A stretch of 64,000 nt of DNA from Thermoplasmata archaeon (GCA_022750435.1 JAKIVS010000002.1:143392-207391), one strand, 5' to 3'; counted from the stretch's first letter, positions 1 to 9,197 are shown. Notes: generated by a model from the sequence alone, not told the origin. Made by a program: numbers and translations.

Positions 1-3000
1 GTGGCACGGAACGTGGCGAACTCCGTCAACGGGGAGCCGACGGTGGCGTTCGGGGTCGACGCGTTGCCCGAGTAGCTTCCGGTGCCGGTGCCGGTCCATC
101 CCACGAACGTCTCCCCGAGGTCCGGGGTGGCGCTCAACGCGAGGGCCGCCCCGCTCTCGAACCAGCCGCTCGAAGGCGACTCGGTGCCGCCCGTTGAGCC
201 GGCGATGGACACCCAGTACGACGGGGGCGCGAAGGGGACCGTCTTCGTTCCGTTCTGGGTCACGAGGAGCGGGAACGTCGCAAGCGCTGGAATCCAGCGA
301 ATGGTGTCGTTGACCGAGGTGGCGACCCCGACGACGACCGTGTAGGTGGTGGCGCTGAGACCGGAGACATTGATGTTCGGGGTCACGCCCGCGTAGGCGG
401 TGGTGCCGACCCGGAGGTCCCAGGTGGCCCCCGCGACGTACCCGACGGCCCAGGAGAACTCGACCGTGTACGTCGGCGCCACCGGCGGCACGACCGGGGC
501 GAAGGTGGCGACCTCGGCGACCGGGCCCCCGGGAACGATCGTCGGGTCGAGCTCGGGGCCGGTGTAGCTTCCGGGCCCGCTTCCGGTCCATCCCGCAAAC
601 GTGTCGACGCCCGTGGCCGGGGAGGCGCTCAGCTGCACCGTGTCGGTCGAGTTCGCCCAGAGCGAGCTCGTCGAGAATTCACTCCCGTCGGCGACGTACG
701 CCGTTCCGCCGAGCGTCGCGGAGAGGGTCACCTGGTACTGGGTGGCGAACGTGAGCGGCTGGATCGTGCCGCCGTTCGTGCAGAATTGCGAGGGCGGGTT
801 GACCGGAACGTACCGCGTCGCACCGACGTTGGTGTTGTAGGCGATCGGGACCGACTCGAGGTACTGACCCGCGGTGCCAGCGGCGCACGACAACAGGTTC
901 GAGACCGTCAAGGAGGAGCCGTTCGAGGCGTAGCCGAAGCCGTCGAGGTCCACGGTCCACCAGGCGCCCGACGGGATCCCCGATTCGTCGAACGTCACGT
1001 TGAATCGGCTCGAAGGGAGCGGGAAGAAGCTCGCCGTCTCGGTGATCGGCCCGCCGGCGGTGACGACCGCGGTGGCGTTGGGGCCGGAGTAGGCGCCGAC
1101 GCCGGTCCCCGTCCATCCGCCGAAGGCGTCCGCGCTGACCGGCGTGGCGGTGAAGTTCGCGGTGGCGTTCGCCGCGAGCCACTCGCTCCCTTCGAGGGTC
1201 GTCGAGCCGCCGAGGCCGGAGACGACGGAGACCCGGTAGGCGGCGGTGTAGCTGAGGTTCACGGTCTCGCCCGTCGTGACCGAGAGAGTGGCGCCGGCGC
1301 CGACCGGCGTATAGCCGGCGGATCCGTTCGCGGAGACCGCTGCCCCCGGCGTCCATGCGAACGTCCCCGGCCGCGTGGAGACGTTCAGCCAGGGTGTCGC
1401 GCTGCTGTAGTCGGTGCCGTTGAAGCCGACGGACCAGACCGTCCCGGCTCCGAGACCGCCGGCGTGGAAGGTCACCGTCCCGACGGGCACGGCCAGGTCG
1501 ACGAGCGAGAACCCGAGGTCGACGGTCGGCTGGGCGGGCACGACGACCGTGCTCGACCCGTTCACGACGGAGCCGAAGTACTCCCATCCGGGCGCCGAGG
1601 CGTTCGCCGTGATGTCCGACACCGTGTAGCCGCCGGTGGCGACGTTGGCCACGTACGTCCAGTTCGATGCGGGCGAGGTATGGTTGCTCCCGGCGAACAG
1701 GAACGTGTACCGGGACGTCGACGGCAACCCGGTGGCGTAGAATCCCTCCGTGGAGACGCCGTAGGTCCCGGCCCAGCCGGTCTCGTTGACCGGACCTCCC
1801 ATCGTGATGTTGATCTCGGTTCCCCCACCCGTGTAGCTGCCGATCCCAGTCCCGTTCCAATAGGTGATCGGGGGGTCGGAACCGCCCTGGAACGTCTCGG
1901 TGACGCCGGCCGGGAAGTACCACGGGAACGCCGGCCCGGCGTAGGTGTAGCCGTCGAAGCACTCGACGTAGTAGAACGTCCCGCCGATGTACGCGCGAAT
2001 CTGCTCGACGTTGGTGGTCGTGGTCGGTAGGACCCAGAACTGGAGGCCGTACTCGATCGTGAAGTTCGCGTAGACGACCGTCGGACCCGGGAATTCGTAC
2101 GTCGACGGGACCGACAACGCCTCCGTGAACTCGCTCCGGTAGCCGCTGACCGAGTGGGTGAGGATCGCGAGCGGGATCGAGAGCCCGATCGGCACGCCCG
2201 CGACCACGATCGAGCTCAGGTTGGTCGTCAGGGCGAACCCCTCGAAGGCGATCCCCCAGACGGTTCCGGCGGAGAGGTTGTTCTCGTCGAACGTCACGGT
2301 CGTCGTGGGACCGGTGTCAACGTACCCGATCGAGACGTTCGTCCAGAAGTCTTGGACGTAGTAGTACGGCGGTCCGGTCGAGGAGAACGACGAACTCGAC
2401 GCACCGGGGAGGGTGGTCGCCGTGACCGGCGTGCCGTTCGAGGAGATCGTGACGGACGACTCCCAGCCCATGAAATCGCCCCCGGTGAACGACGGGGTCC
2501 GGTACGACGAGGCTGCGGTCATGTTCGAGCTCCAGGTGAGCCCGTTCGGGGAACTGGCGACCCAGGAGCTGACGAGGCCGTCGAACCCGGGGCACCCGGT
2601 CGAGCCGTAGCAGTAGGTCTCGTTCCAGACCACGTAGGCGACGTACGCGGTGCTCCCCGACACGGTGATGGCGGGGTTGTAGTAGTTGTCGTAGTTCGAC
2701 TGCGAGAAGTTCGCCGCGACCGTGGCGTTGCTCCACGTGCCCCCGGAGTTCGCCGAGTACGCCGCGAAGACGCCCGTGGCGACCCAGTCCAAGTAGGCAT
2801 ACGGCCCGGATTTGACGAATGTTCCGGAGTACGCGACGTAGATCGAGCTCGGCGAGGAGCCGTAGGCGATCGACGTCTGCGGCGACGTCATCCACGGGAA
2901 CGCGTAGCTGTTGTAGTACGCGTCGGCGTACTCGGTCTCGGTGTACAGCTCCCCCGTCCAATTTCCCGCGACCCTCGGGGCGCTCCAGGAACTCCCATTC

Positions 3001-4109
3001 GCGGAGGAACTGGCGACCACGATCTGGTCGCCGTACGTCGGGGGCGGGTAGTAGGAGTGGCACGACGCGAGACAGGTCCGATTCGTCGCGTACGCCACGG
3101 AGACCGCGCCGAGGATGTTCACCGCGATGCTGGGCGAGCTCGACCAGTTCCCCATCGCCGCGTTCTCACCGGGAAGGACCCGCGGCGCGCTCCAGCTCGT
3201 GCCCGAGTTCGTCGAGACCACGAGGTCGACGGCCAAGGCGGGGAAGGGACCGAAGCCGCCGCCTCCCGGGTACGTCGCCGTGCTGTTGTTGGTGTTGATG
3301 TAGACGATGTAGACCGTGTCGCCGAAGACGGCGATCTGGGGTCGGACCGCCGCCGTGACGTTCGGGACGACCGAGACGTTGCTCCAGGTCGTGCCGTTGT
3401 TCGCGGAGTGGACGAAGGCGATCGCGTCCCCGGACGGCGCGCTCCAGTCCGGCGGGAACAGCGGTTGCGAGCCGTAGGGGCCGGAGGAGTTGATCGACTG
3501 GTTCGACACGATGTACGCTCCGTCGACGACCCCGCCCGAGCCGGTGGCGAACGTCGGCTCTGCGGCGGACGGCCAGCGGCAGGACGGCGTCCCGAGCACG
3601 GTCGCCGGGCTCCAGGCGGAGGCGTTCGAGAGCGAGTGGGCCCAGGCGACGTTCGACGAGGTCCACGACGTCAGGTTCGTGCTGTTCGCGGTCGCGTTGC
3701 AGAGCGGCCCGACGGTCGTGTAGACGGAGTATCCGACGCCGAACTCGCCGTTCGCCAACGTGACGAGGGACGGGCTCTGGGTCTCCGGGTAGCAGCTTTG
3801 CTGGATGAAGAACCCGTAGTTGTCGGTGAGGCAGGGCGCGTCGGTCGCGTTCGGCGGCGCGAGGTCCGTCGACTCATAGCTCTGGCCCAAGGAGAAATTC
3901 GTCGCGCCCGCCGGCCGAGGTCCCACCGGCGGGGACGGCGCCTGGGGGGCGAGGGCCGGGGCGCGAAGGGCCGCCTCGCCCGAGGGCGGCACGGAGGCGC
4001 CGGCGAAACCGGACACCGGTAGGGTCGTGGCGATCAACGTTGCCAGGACCGCCAGGATCAGCCAGCGCGGCGTTCGGGTAGGGCGTCCACCGGCGGGTCG
4101 GGTGGCCAT
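1..4109 (-). CDS. Giant secreted surface protein, BNR-like repeats plus InlB-type repeats (C-terminus off the window)
   Basis: The frame stays open from an ATG at 4109 through the left edge, giving at least 1,369 codons. Residues about 14-37 form a hydrophobic signal peptide. The N-terminal half carries repeated short motifs of the kind GTTWS, GTSWS, GSSWS and GGTWS spaced as in BNR/sialidase-type beta-propellers. The C-terminal half has at least four repeats ending in a motif like GWTGTGVGAYSG (near nucleotides 1840, 1110, 575 and 85), which resembles divergent InlB B-repeats (Flg_new_2 type). Many N-x-S/T sequons and almost no Lys fit an exported glycoprotein. A TATA-like aatttaac about 28 nt upstream supports a leaderless ATG. 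No catalytic residues of a sialidase were identified, so adhesion or an S-layer-associated role is inference. A C-terminal anchor would lie outside the window. Confidence 0.78.
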   Translation of the reverse strand, partial: MATRPAGGRPTRTPRWLILAVLATLIATTLPVSGFAGASVPPSGEAALRAPALAPQAPSPPVGPRPAGATNFSLGQSYESTDLAPPNATDAPCLTDNYGFFIQQSCYPETQSPSLVTLANGEFGVGYSVYTTVGPLCNATANSTNLTSWTSSNVAWAHSLSNASAWSPATVLGTPSCRWPSAAEPTFATGSGGVVDGAYIVSNQSINSSGPYGSQPLFPPDWSAPSGDAIAFVHSANNGTTWSNVSVVPNVTAAVRPQIAVFGDTVYIVYINTNNSTATYPGGGGFGPFPALAVDLVVSTNSGTSWSAPRVLPGENAAMGNWSSSPSIAVNILGAVSVAYATNRTCLASCHSYYPPPTYGDQIVVASSSANGSSWSAPRVAGNWTGELYTETEYADAYYNSYAFPWMTSPQTSIAYGSSPSSIYVAYSGTFVKSGPYAYLDWVATGVFAAYSANSGGTWSNATVAANFSQSNYDNYYNPAITVSGSTAYVAYVVWNETYCYGSTGCPGFDGLVSSWVASSPNGLTWSSNMTAASSYRTPSFTGGDFMGWESSVTISSNGTPVTATTLPGASSSSFSSTGPPYYYVQDFWTNVSIGYVDTGPTTTVTFDENNLSAGTVWGIAFEGFALTTNLSSIVVAGVPIGLSIPLAILTHSVSGYRSEFTEALSVPSTYEFPGPTVVYANFTIEYGLQFWVLPTTTTNVEQIRAYIGGTFYYVECFDGYTYAGPAFPWYFPAGVTETFQGGSDPPITYWNGTGIGSYTGGGTEINITMGGPVNETGWAGTYGVSTEGFYATGLPSTSRYTFLFAGSNHTSPASNWTYVANVATGGYTVSDITANASAPGWEYFGSVVNGSSTVVVPAQPTVDLGFSLVDLAVPVGTVTFHAGGLGAGTVWSVGFNGTDYSSATPWLNVSTRPGTFAWTPGAAVSANGSAGYTPVGAGATLSVTTGETVNLSYTAAYRVSVVSGLGGSTTLEGSEWLAANATANFTATPVSADAFGGWTGTGVGAYSGPNATAVVTAGGPITETASFFPLPSSRFNVTFDESGIPSGAWWTVDLDGFGYASNGSSLTVSNLLSCAAGTAGQYLESVPIAYNTNVGATRYVPVNPPSQFCTNGGTIQPLTFATQYQVTLSATLGGTAYVADGSEFSTSSLWANSTDTVQLSASPATGVDTFAGWTGSGPGSYTGPELDPTIVPGGPVAEVATFAPVVPPVAPTYTVEFSWAVGYVAGATWDLRVGTTAYAGVTPNINVSGLSATTYTVVVGVATSVNDTIRWIPALATFPLLVTQNGTKTVPFAPPSYWVSIAGSTGGTESPSSGWFESGAALALSATPDLGETFVGWTGTGTGSYSGNASTPNATVGSPLTEFATFRA

Positions 4110-4117
4110 GGACCGCA

Positions 4118-4140
4118 TTAAACAGACCGGCTGTTAAATT
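4118..4140 (-). promoter_or_regulatory. TATA-like box with short inverted repeat upstream of the giant surface protein
   Basis: On the minus strand aatttaac (4133-4140) lies about 28 nt before the ATG at 4109. Directly overlapping it is AACAG-ACCGG-CTGTT (4121-4135), a 5-bp inverted repeat with a 5-nt spacer that could be a regulator site. The promoter is a position-based inference; the operator role is speculative. Confidence 0.4.
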
Positions 4141-4299
4141 CAGCGTACGACCCTCCGGCCCCTGGGCCGGCTGCCGGCGGAGCGGGCGGGGCAGTCGCGG
4201 GCTCGACCGTCACTTCGTTTCCGACGATAGGTTCAAGCGCGCTCCTCGGCAGAGACGGCATCCGATGGCGGGCCAACGCCCGTCCTTGGGAAACCATCC

Positions 4300-5040
4300 A
4301 TGCACCACCACCGGAACTCGCGCTCCGCCGCTCTCGTCCTCGCCACGGTCCTGCTCTTCGTCGCCGTGACCACAATCGGGGGGGGCGCTCTCGGCCCGCC
4401 GAGCCACGCGACCGGTTCAACGTCGGCGGGTTCCGTCGCCGGGGTCGTCGTTCTGACCAGCTCTCCCTTGAGCGCCACGCTCACGGTCAACCCGAGCCAG
4501 GTCCAGGAGGGGCAGCAGTTCAACGTCCAGGTGACCGCGAGCGGCGGCGCGCCGCCGTACAGCTACAGCTACACTGGCCTCCCGTCGGGATGCGGGGGCC
4601 AGAGCGGGGCCTCCTTCTCGTGCAATCCCTCCGGCACCGGGACCTTCTCGATCGACGCCACCGTCACCGACTCGGGATCGAACCACACGCAGACCAGCTC
4701 GGTCGGCGTTACCGTCACCTCGAGCTCGAACGGGAATGGCAACGGGAACGGGAACGGCGGGGGGAACAATTCGAGCGGCGGGCTTTCCAGCCTGTTCTCC
4801 GGATTCTCCGGGATTCTCTCCCTCTTCCTGATCTTCGGGATCATCGGGTTCGCCACCTGGGTCCTGCTGATCATCGGCGTTTGGATCATCGCCATCACGC
4901 TCCTGCGCCGGCTGCCCAAGCGAGGCGCGACCGACCCCGCTGCCGTGGGGGGGAAGTGCGCGGCCTGCGCCGCGGCCATCCCGGCCGGAGCCCGGTTCTG
5001 TCCCGCCTGCGGCGCCGGCACCGCCCCGAAGGCGGCGTAG
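4300..5040 (+). CDS. PKD-like single-pass membrane protein with cytosolic zinc ribbon
   Basis: 246 residues. Domain order: signal/anchor helix (about 9-30), an extracellular PKD-like domain (about 55-140) with the paired-Cys motif YTGLPSGC...FSC, a low-complexity Asn/Gly linker (about 143-158), a strong transmembrane helix (about 170-200), then a basic stretch and a C-terminal zinc ribbon CAAC...CPAC (about 222-240). This orientation puts the PKD domain outside and the zinc ribbon in the cytosol. The same PKD-like repeat occurs in the proteins at 13343-16285 and 30737-33460. Function is not known; a scaffold or sensor linking the surface to a cytosolic partner is inference. The first ATG after an in-frame upstream gap was used as start. 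Confidence 0.8.
   Translation: MHHHRNSRSAALVLATVLLFVAVTTIGGGALGPPSHATGSTSAGSVAGVVVLTSSPLSATLTVNPSQVQEGQQFNVQVTASGGAPPYSYSYTGLPSGCGGQSGASFSCNPSGTGTFSIDATVTDSGSNHTQTSSVGVTVTSSSNGNGNGNGNGGGNNSSGGLSSLFSGFSGILSLFLIFGIIGFATWVLLIIGVWIIAITLLRRLPKRGATDPAAVGGKCAACAAAIPAGARFCPACGAGTAPKAA
4727..4773 (+). repeat. Asn-Gly codon repeat
   Basis: Short tandem repeat of AAC/AAT-GGN codons encoding an Asn-Gly linker between the PKD-like domain and the transmembrane helix of the surrounding gene. Such tracts may vary in copy number between strains. Confidence 0.6.
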
Positions 5041-5133
5041 GCCCATCGGACGTCGGCGTCGCCCGGGCGGACGGGCGCTCCTCCCCGCCCCGTTCGGGGG
5101 GTCGCTTCCTCCGCCGGTGGGACGCGCCGCCCC

Positions 5134-5658
5134 CTAGCGGACGCCCCACGCCGGAGGATACTGCGGGGCCACCTGGGTGTACCGCTGCTGCCAGTTGGGA
5201 AGCGGAACCCCCGCCAGATGGGCCGCCAGCCGGTCGAGGAACGCATGCGTTCCGGGCGCGAACCCGAGCGCCGTCGGACGGCGCAGGTTCCGATGGGTGA
5301 GTTCGAGCCGGGTTCCGGTTCCCTCGGGATGCAGCTCCCATCGAATGGTGGCGTCCTCCCCCCCGGGCAGCTCCGACCTCGGGGCGACCTTCCACTCGTG
5401 CTCGAACAACCGCGGGGGCTCCCAGGCGAGGATCCGTCCGGTCACGCGGAGTCGCGACGGACCCGCGACGAGCTCGATGGTGCCGCCCACTCGACCGTCG
5501 ATCGTGCCCTGGGCCAAGTACCAAATCGCGAGCTCGGGGGGGTCGGTCAGGGCCTTCCACACCACCTCCGGAGGGTACGGCAGGTGCCGTCGGAACTCGA
5601 GCGTGGCGTGGTCGCCGCGGCCGACCACGGTGCCGGCGTCGTTGGCTCCTTCGACCAT
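5134..5658 (-). CDS. SRPBCC (START/AHSA1-like) domain protein
   Basis: 174 residues from the ATG at 5658; a GTG two codons upstream (5664) that overlaps the preceding stop is an alternative. Residues about 15-150 fit the AHSA1/SRPBCC helix-grip fold: an N-terminal strand with RRHLPYPPEVVWKALTDP, then a Gly-rich WYLAQGTIDGRVGG segment, and the typical late LELTHRNL strand. It follows the ArsR gene with 2 nt between stop and start, so the two are co-transcribed. ArsR-SRPBCC pairs are common, and the SRPBCC partner binds small hydrophobic ligands or acts as a stress protein. Ligand unknown. A second such pair lies at 52997-53884. Confidence 0.85.
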   Translation of the reverse strand: MVEGANDAGTVVGRGDHATLEFRRHLPYPPEVVWKALTDPPELAIWYLAQGTIDGRVGGTIELVAGPSRLRVTGRILAWEPPRLFEHEWKVAPRSELPGGEDATIRWELHPEGTGTRLELTHRNLRRPTALGFAPGTHAFLDRLAAHLAGVPLPNWQQRYTQVAPQYPPAWGVR

Positions 5659-5660
5659 CG

Positions 5661-6017
5661 TCACGTTCGGCCCCCGCGACCGCGGGCCGGCCGTGCTCGA
5701 GTGCGGTCGAGATGCTCCGCGAGCGAATCGAGGCGGGCGGGCCAGAACTCCCGGTAGAGCGAGACCCACGCGTCGAGCTCCCTCAGCCGGGTCGGGCGGA
5801 GCGAGTAGATCCTTTGCTGCGCGTGCGGCGAGACGCGCACGAGGCCGGCGAGCCGGAGCACCTTGAGATGCCGAGAGACGGCCGGCTGAGGGAGCCCGGG
5901 GAAGGCGGCCACCAGTTCGCCGGCCGGTCGGTCGCGGGCGCGGAGCAGGTCGAGAATCCGACGGCGGGTCGGATTCGACACCGCGGCGAAGACGTCGACG
6001 CCCGGTACCGCCACCAT
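5661..6017 (-). CDS. ArsR-family winged-helix regulator
   Basis: 118 residues. A winged-helix DNA-binding domain spans about 8-80, with NPTRRRILDLL, the recognition helix LPQPAVSRHLKVLRLAGLV and a short wing. No Cys pair for metal sensing is visible, so it belongs to the non-metal ArsR group typically paired with SRPBCC proteins. It lies between the upstream VOC gene (6030-6443) and the SRPBCC gene downstream, all on the same strand with short gaps, so it probably controls the three-gene unit. The inverted repeat at 6523-6541 next to a TATA-like box is a candidate operator. Confidence 0.85.
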   Translation of the reverse strand: MVAVPGVDVFAAVSNPTRRRILDLLRARDRPAGELVAAFPGLPQPAVSRHLKVLRLAGLVRVSPHAQQRIYSLRPTRLRELDAWVSLYREFWPARLDSLAEHLDRTRARPARGRGGRT

Positions 6018-6029
6018 CGAGGGTCGGAC

Positions 6030-6443
6030 CTAGGTCTTCGCCGGCCAGGCCGGGGGTTGGACCAGCGCGAAGTTGTTCCCGTCGGGGTCGGAGAACGTGG
6101 CGATGACGCCCCAAGGGTACTCGACCGGTTGGGACTCCCGGAACTTCAGGCCCTTGGCACTCAACTCCGCGAACGCCGCTCGGCAGTCGGCGACGCGGAT
6201 CTGGATCCCCCCGCTCGCCCCGGGCTTCCAGTTCTTACCGGCGTCGGGCGGGACCGTCTTCGACCCGAGCTGGAACAGGGCGAGCTCGAGGTCCTCGCCG
6301 GGCAGTCCGACCGTCACCCAGCGGGACGCGCCGGGGGGAGTGACGTCCGTCCGCTTCTCGAAACCGGCCTTCTGCGTGTAGAACTCGAGGGACGCGGTTT
6401 GGTCGTGGACGACGATGGTCACCTGCGCGATCTTCCCGTTCAT
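6030..6443 (-). CDS. VOC-family (glyoxalase-like) protein
   Basis: 137 residues with the two-beta-alpha-beta-beta-beta-module layout of the vicinal oxygen chelate family. It starts with QVTIVVHDQTASLEFYTQKAGF and ends with ATFSDPDGNNFALVQP, the canonical closing strand. A possible metal ligand Glu is present in the second half, but the His/Glu set of glyoxalase I is not clearly complete. First gene of a probable VOC-ArsR-SRPBCC operon (12 nt to ArsR). Role in detoxification or antibiotic binding is inference from the family. Confidence 0.85.
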   Translation of the reverse strand: MNGKIAQVTIVVHDQTASLEFYTQKAGFEKRTDVTPPGASRWVTVGLPGEDLELALFQLGSKTVPPDAGKNWKPGASGGIQIRVADCRAAFAELSAKGLKFRESQPVEYPWGVIATFSDPDGNNFALVQPPAWPAKT

Positions 6444-6512
6444 GTTCCGTGGTCCGTCCTTGCCCCGCCGGCTCCCGCAGGGGGGCCGTCGGAGGCCATC
6501 GACGATACGATA

Positions 6513-6541
6513 GTTGGTATATAACGAATAGGATATTCGTT
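6513..6541 (-). promoter_or_regulatory. TATA-like box with adjacent perfect inverted repeat (candidate ArsR operator)
   Basis: On the minus strand ttatatacc (6513-6521) is a good archaeal TATA-like element. Immediately upstream of it is AACGAAT-AGGAT-ATTCGTT (6523-6541), perfect 7-bp arms around a 5-nt spacer. Position next to the promoter of an operon that encodes an ArsR regulator makes it a likely operator. The start codon of the VOC gene is about 70 nt downstream, so a leader is implied. Confidence 0.5.
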
Positions 6542-6600
6542 GACGGTCGAACCTTCGGCCCCGTGGTGAGGAGGGCAGCCGTTAGGCGGGCGGAGGTCGC

Positions 6601-7257
6601 CTAGGAGGGAGCCGGGTCCAGACCGCGGGCGACCCGGAAATGGGCGTCGACGAACGCGAGGAAGAATCCGAGGTAGCTGAACGCGAGGAGGGCATCGAGC
6701 ATCGTGATCGGGCTCAACGTGGGGCCCAGCGACGCCGTCGACCCCGTGACGGCCCGCGCGATCGGCGCGAGCTGCGGGGCGATCGCCGCCCCGATCGCGA
6801 CGGTCAGGACCGCGGCCCAGCCGAGCGCGAGCGCCATCGCAACCGTGCCGGTCCGGCCGACGAGATGGGCCGCCACGAGGCCGTAGGTCAGGAACGTGAC
6901 GCCGATCACCAGGGCGGCCGCGATCCCGAACTCGAGGCTCAGCCATTCGGGTGGCGAGTACGAACGGTTGGTGGCGAGGTAGGCGAGGGGCGCGACGGCG
7001 AGCGCCACGGCGGCGAGGCTCGCCGCGAAGGCGAGGTTGGTGTAGCGCACGCGGGTCCGATGGAGCTCGTTCCACTCGTGACGGCCGATCCAGAGGAACA
7101 GGATGCCGCACGCCGTGAAGGCGGGGGTGACCAGGAGGAGCAGCCCTTGGAACGGCAGCTGCGCGGCGTGCGTGACGAGGGCAACGAACCCGCTGGCGCA
7201 TTCGACCGCGAAGCCGACCTGGAAGATCGCGAGGCTGAGTCGGAGATTGGTCGGCAT
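6601..7257 (-). CDS. Six-helix integral membrane protein, function unknown
   Basis: 218 residues. Six hydrophobic segments are visible at about 7-28, 34-58, 72-94, 107-131, 138-159 and 185-203. There are few charged residues in the helices and no motif of a named transporter or enzyme. The gap of 154 nt to the MscS gene upstream suggests its own promoter. Not recognised beyond being a membrane protein. Confidence 0.7.
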   Translation of the reverse strand: MPTNLRLSLAIFQVGFAVECASGFVALVTHAAQLPFQGLLLLVTPAFTACGILFLWIGRHEWNELHRTRVRYTNLAFAASLAAVALAVAPLAYLATNRSYSPPEWLSLEFGIAAALVIGVTFLTYGLVAAHLVGRTGTVAMALALGWAAVLTVAIGAAIAPQLAPIARAVTGSTASLGPTLSPITMLDALLAFSYLGFFLAFVDAHFRVARGLDPAPS

Positions 7258-7411
7258 CGTCAGTCGAACCTCATTCCCGGTCCGCGGAAGGTCGTCCCCC
7301 GAGACTCGGCCCCCGTTTCAGGTCGCTGTTCGAGTTTCGTGGACTCGCCGGCCCCGCCCGCCCTGGGCCCATCCCGGCCCCCGACACCCTGACCTCGGGG
7401 GGGAGCGGCGG

Positions 7412-7924
7412 TCAGTACTCCCCCCGGAGTCGCTCGCCCGCGCTCCGGTTGATCATCGGCCCGCTGAGGAGCGTCGAGTTGCTGACCGAGGCGAGCGCCC
7501 CGTCGTCCATCCGGAGCCAGGTGTTGACAAGCCCAATCTTCACGACCCTTCCGTGGACGCCGCTGATGGTGAGCTCGTCGTTCAAGCGAAGCACGCGGCT
7601 GCGGAGGAGCAGGAACCCCGCGATGACCTTCCCGAGCGTGGTCTGCAACGCCAGGGTGGCGGCAAGACCGACGACCGCCGAGACCGTGAGGCTCGAGACC
7701 AACGTGAACGGGCCAAAGCCGGCATAGACGATCGCGAGGGCCAAGAGGGCGGCCAACACCGAGATCGCGATGCGGCTCGCCCGGACGGCGTGGGGCGGGG
7801 CCCCCCGGCGGCGAGCCCGTTCGGCGGCCGTTCGGGAGAGGAGGTACCCCCCGATGACGACGGCGACCACCAGCACGATGGCGATGGTTTCGCGGAAGGA
7901 AAACGGACTGAGGATCGTGGCCAC
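7412..7924 (-). CDS. Small MscS-type mechanosensitive channel
   Basis: 170 residues from a GTG start. Transmembrane helices are at about 11-29, 50-68 and a pore-lining helix at about 78-105 (TVSAVVGLAATLALQTTLG). It is followed by the conserved MscS beta domain (LNDELTISGVHGRVVKIGL and DGALASVSNSTLLSG). The protein stops right after this domain, so it lacks the C-terminal alpha/beta cage found in the roughly 280-residue MscS of E. coli. Minimal forms like this are known in archaea. It would release solutes under hypo-osmotic shock. Confidence 0.85.
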   Translation of the reverse strand: MATILSPFSFRETIAIVLVVAVVIGGYLLSRTAAERARRRGAPPHAVRASRIAISVLAALLALAIVYAGFGPFTLVSSLTVSAVVGLAATLALQTTLGKVIAGFLLLRSRVLRLNDELTISGVHGRVVKIGLVNTWLRMDDGALASVSNSTLLSGPMINRSAGERLRGEY

Positions 7925-8033
7925 GCTCCGGCGCGTCCGGGGAACAACGGGCCCTACCTAAGGCTGAAGGCACGGACCTAGGGCCCGGACCGCGCTCGCG
8001 AACCGTCGCGGACCCGGCGTTCGGGCGACCCGT

Positions 8034-9053
8034 CTACGAGGGGAACATCGGAGGCGCGCCGGGCATCACGGAGAACGGGATGTACAGGTTTCCGTTCAGG
8101 TCCCCGAGATTTCCGCCAGGGACGACGACCTGGTGGCATCCGGCGTTCAAGGTCTGCCAGATCGGGTTCGCCGTGGCGTTGTTGAATGCCGACGCCGCGC
8201 TCGAGCAGCCGCCGGATCCCATCGCGGCCTGGAGCGCCGAGAACGAGGTGAGGCAATTTCCCGTCGGATTCGAGAGGTTGGAGTGGACGGTCGCCGTGCA
8301 GCTCGGCGACGACTGGGCCGGGAAGATGTTGGGGTCGAAGACAAGGACGACCGTGATCCCCCAGTAGACGTTCGGGTAGGTCGTCGGCGTGTTGAGCAGG
8401 TGGTCGTGGGCCGGCGTCGGAAGGACGCCCGGCGTGAGTCCCCCGTAGCCGGAGGTGAGGCCGATGTGCTGCTCGACGGCGGTGAAGTCGGGGGAGTAGA
8501 GGTACGTCGGGTGGTCGGGGCAGGCGGTGGACGTCCCGCCGGCGCCGCACTGGGTCAGGACGGTCGAGCCGTTCACCGTCGGGAATCCGTGCGACGTCGC
8601 CTTGAGGGCCGTCTCGCCGAAGATCGAGAGCCCGGCGAAGGCGGGGACGAGGATGTACTGCGGCACCTGCTGGACGATGTTCTGGTTCGCGTTCCCGACC
8701 TCGCAGCCGGTCTTGGCGGCGGCGGCGGTGGCGTTGGCGTCACCGGGGAACATCGTGCTGAGGGACGGAGTGCAGAGCTCCGTGGTCGTGCCGTTGTAGA
8801 CGAAGGTGACGATCTGGCCGTCGGCGAACCCCCCCATCTCCAGCGAGGCGTTCAGTCCGGGGGACGACGTCGAGTTCGACGTCTTGACCACGAGGTAGTA
8901 GTAGCCGAGGCCGCCCGCGACCACCAGGATCACGACGACGACCAGGACGAGGACCATCGTGCCCATGCCCTTCTTGGGCGGAGGGCTCGACGAGGCGGCC
9001 GTGGGGCTCGTAGGAGGGGGGCTCATCGCAGGGGAGTTGGAATCCTCGGACAT
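8034..9053 (-). CDS. Membrane-anchored extracellular protein, function unknown
   Basis: 339 residues. A Ser/Pro-rich cytosolic N-terminus is followed by one strong transmembrane helix (about 31-53, LVLVVVVILVVAGGLGYYYLVV), then a 280-residue extracellular domain with many Asn-x-Ser/Thr sequons and scattered Cys residues. No signal-peptide cleavage site is evident, so it is probably type II anchored. The ectodomain is not recognised; the spaced Cys residues suggest disulfides. About 140 nt separate it from the SHOCT gene upstream. Confidence 0.7.
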   Translation of the reverse strand: MSEDSNSPAMSPPPTSPTAASSSPPPKKGMGTMVLVLVVVVILVVAGGLGYYYLVVKTSNSTSSPGLNASLEMGGFADGQIVTFVYNGTTTELCTPSLSTMFPGDANATAAAAKTGCEVGNANQNIVQQVPQYILVPAFAGLSIFGETALKATSHGFPTVNGSTVLTQCGAGGTSTACPDHPTYLYSPDFTAVEQHIGLTSGYGGLTPGVLPTPAHDHLLNTPTTYPNVYWGITVVLVFDPNIFPAQSSPSCTATVHSNLSNPTGNCLTSFSALQAAMGSGGCSSAASAFNNATANPIWQTLNAGCHQVVVPGGNLGDLNGNLYIPFSVMPGAPPMFPS

Positions 9054-9197
9054 GATCTTCGGTAGGCTCCGGCGGCGACAACAGGACCGGAATCGCGGGA
9101 TGAAGGCTTCGACGATTCTCCCGTTCGGCGGACGCTCCCCTCGACGAGAACCGGCCCGGTCGACTCCGGTCGGCGTGGCGGGCCGGTACCGAACCGG

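Noticed and set aside
2154..4022. Plus-strand open frame of 622 codons
   Set aside because: Shadow of the giant minus-strand surface protein; Arg/Gly/Asp-rich without domains.
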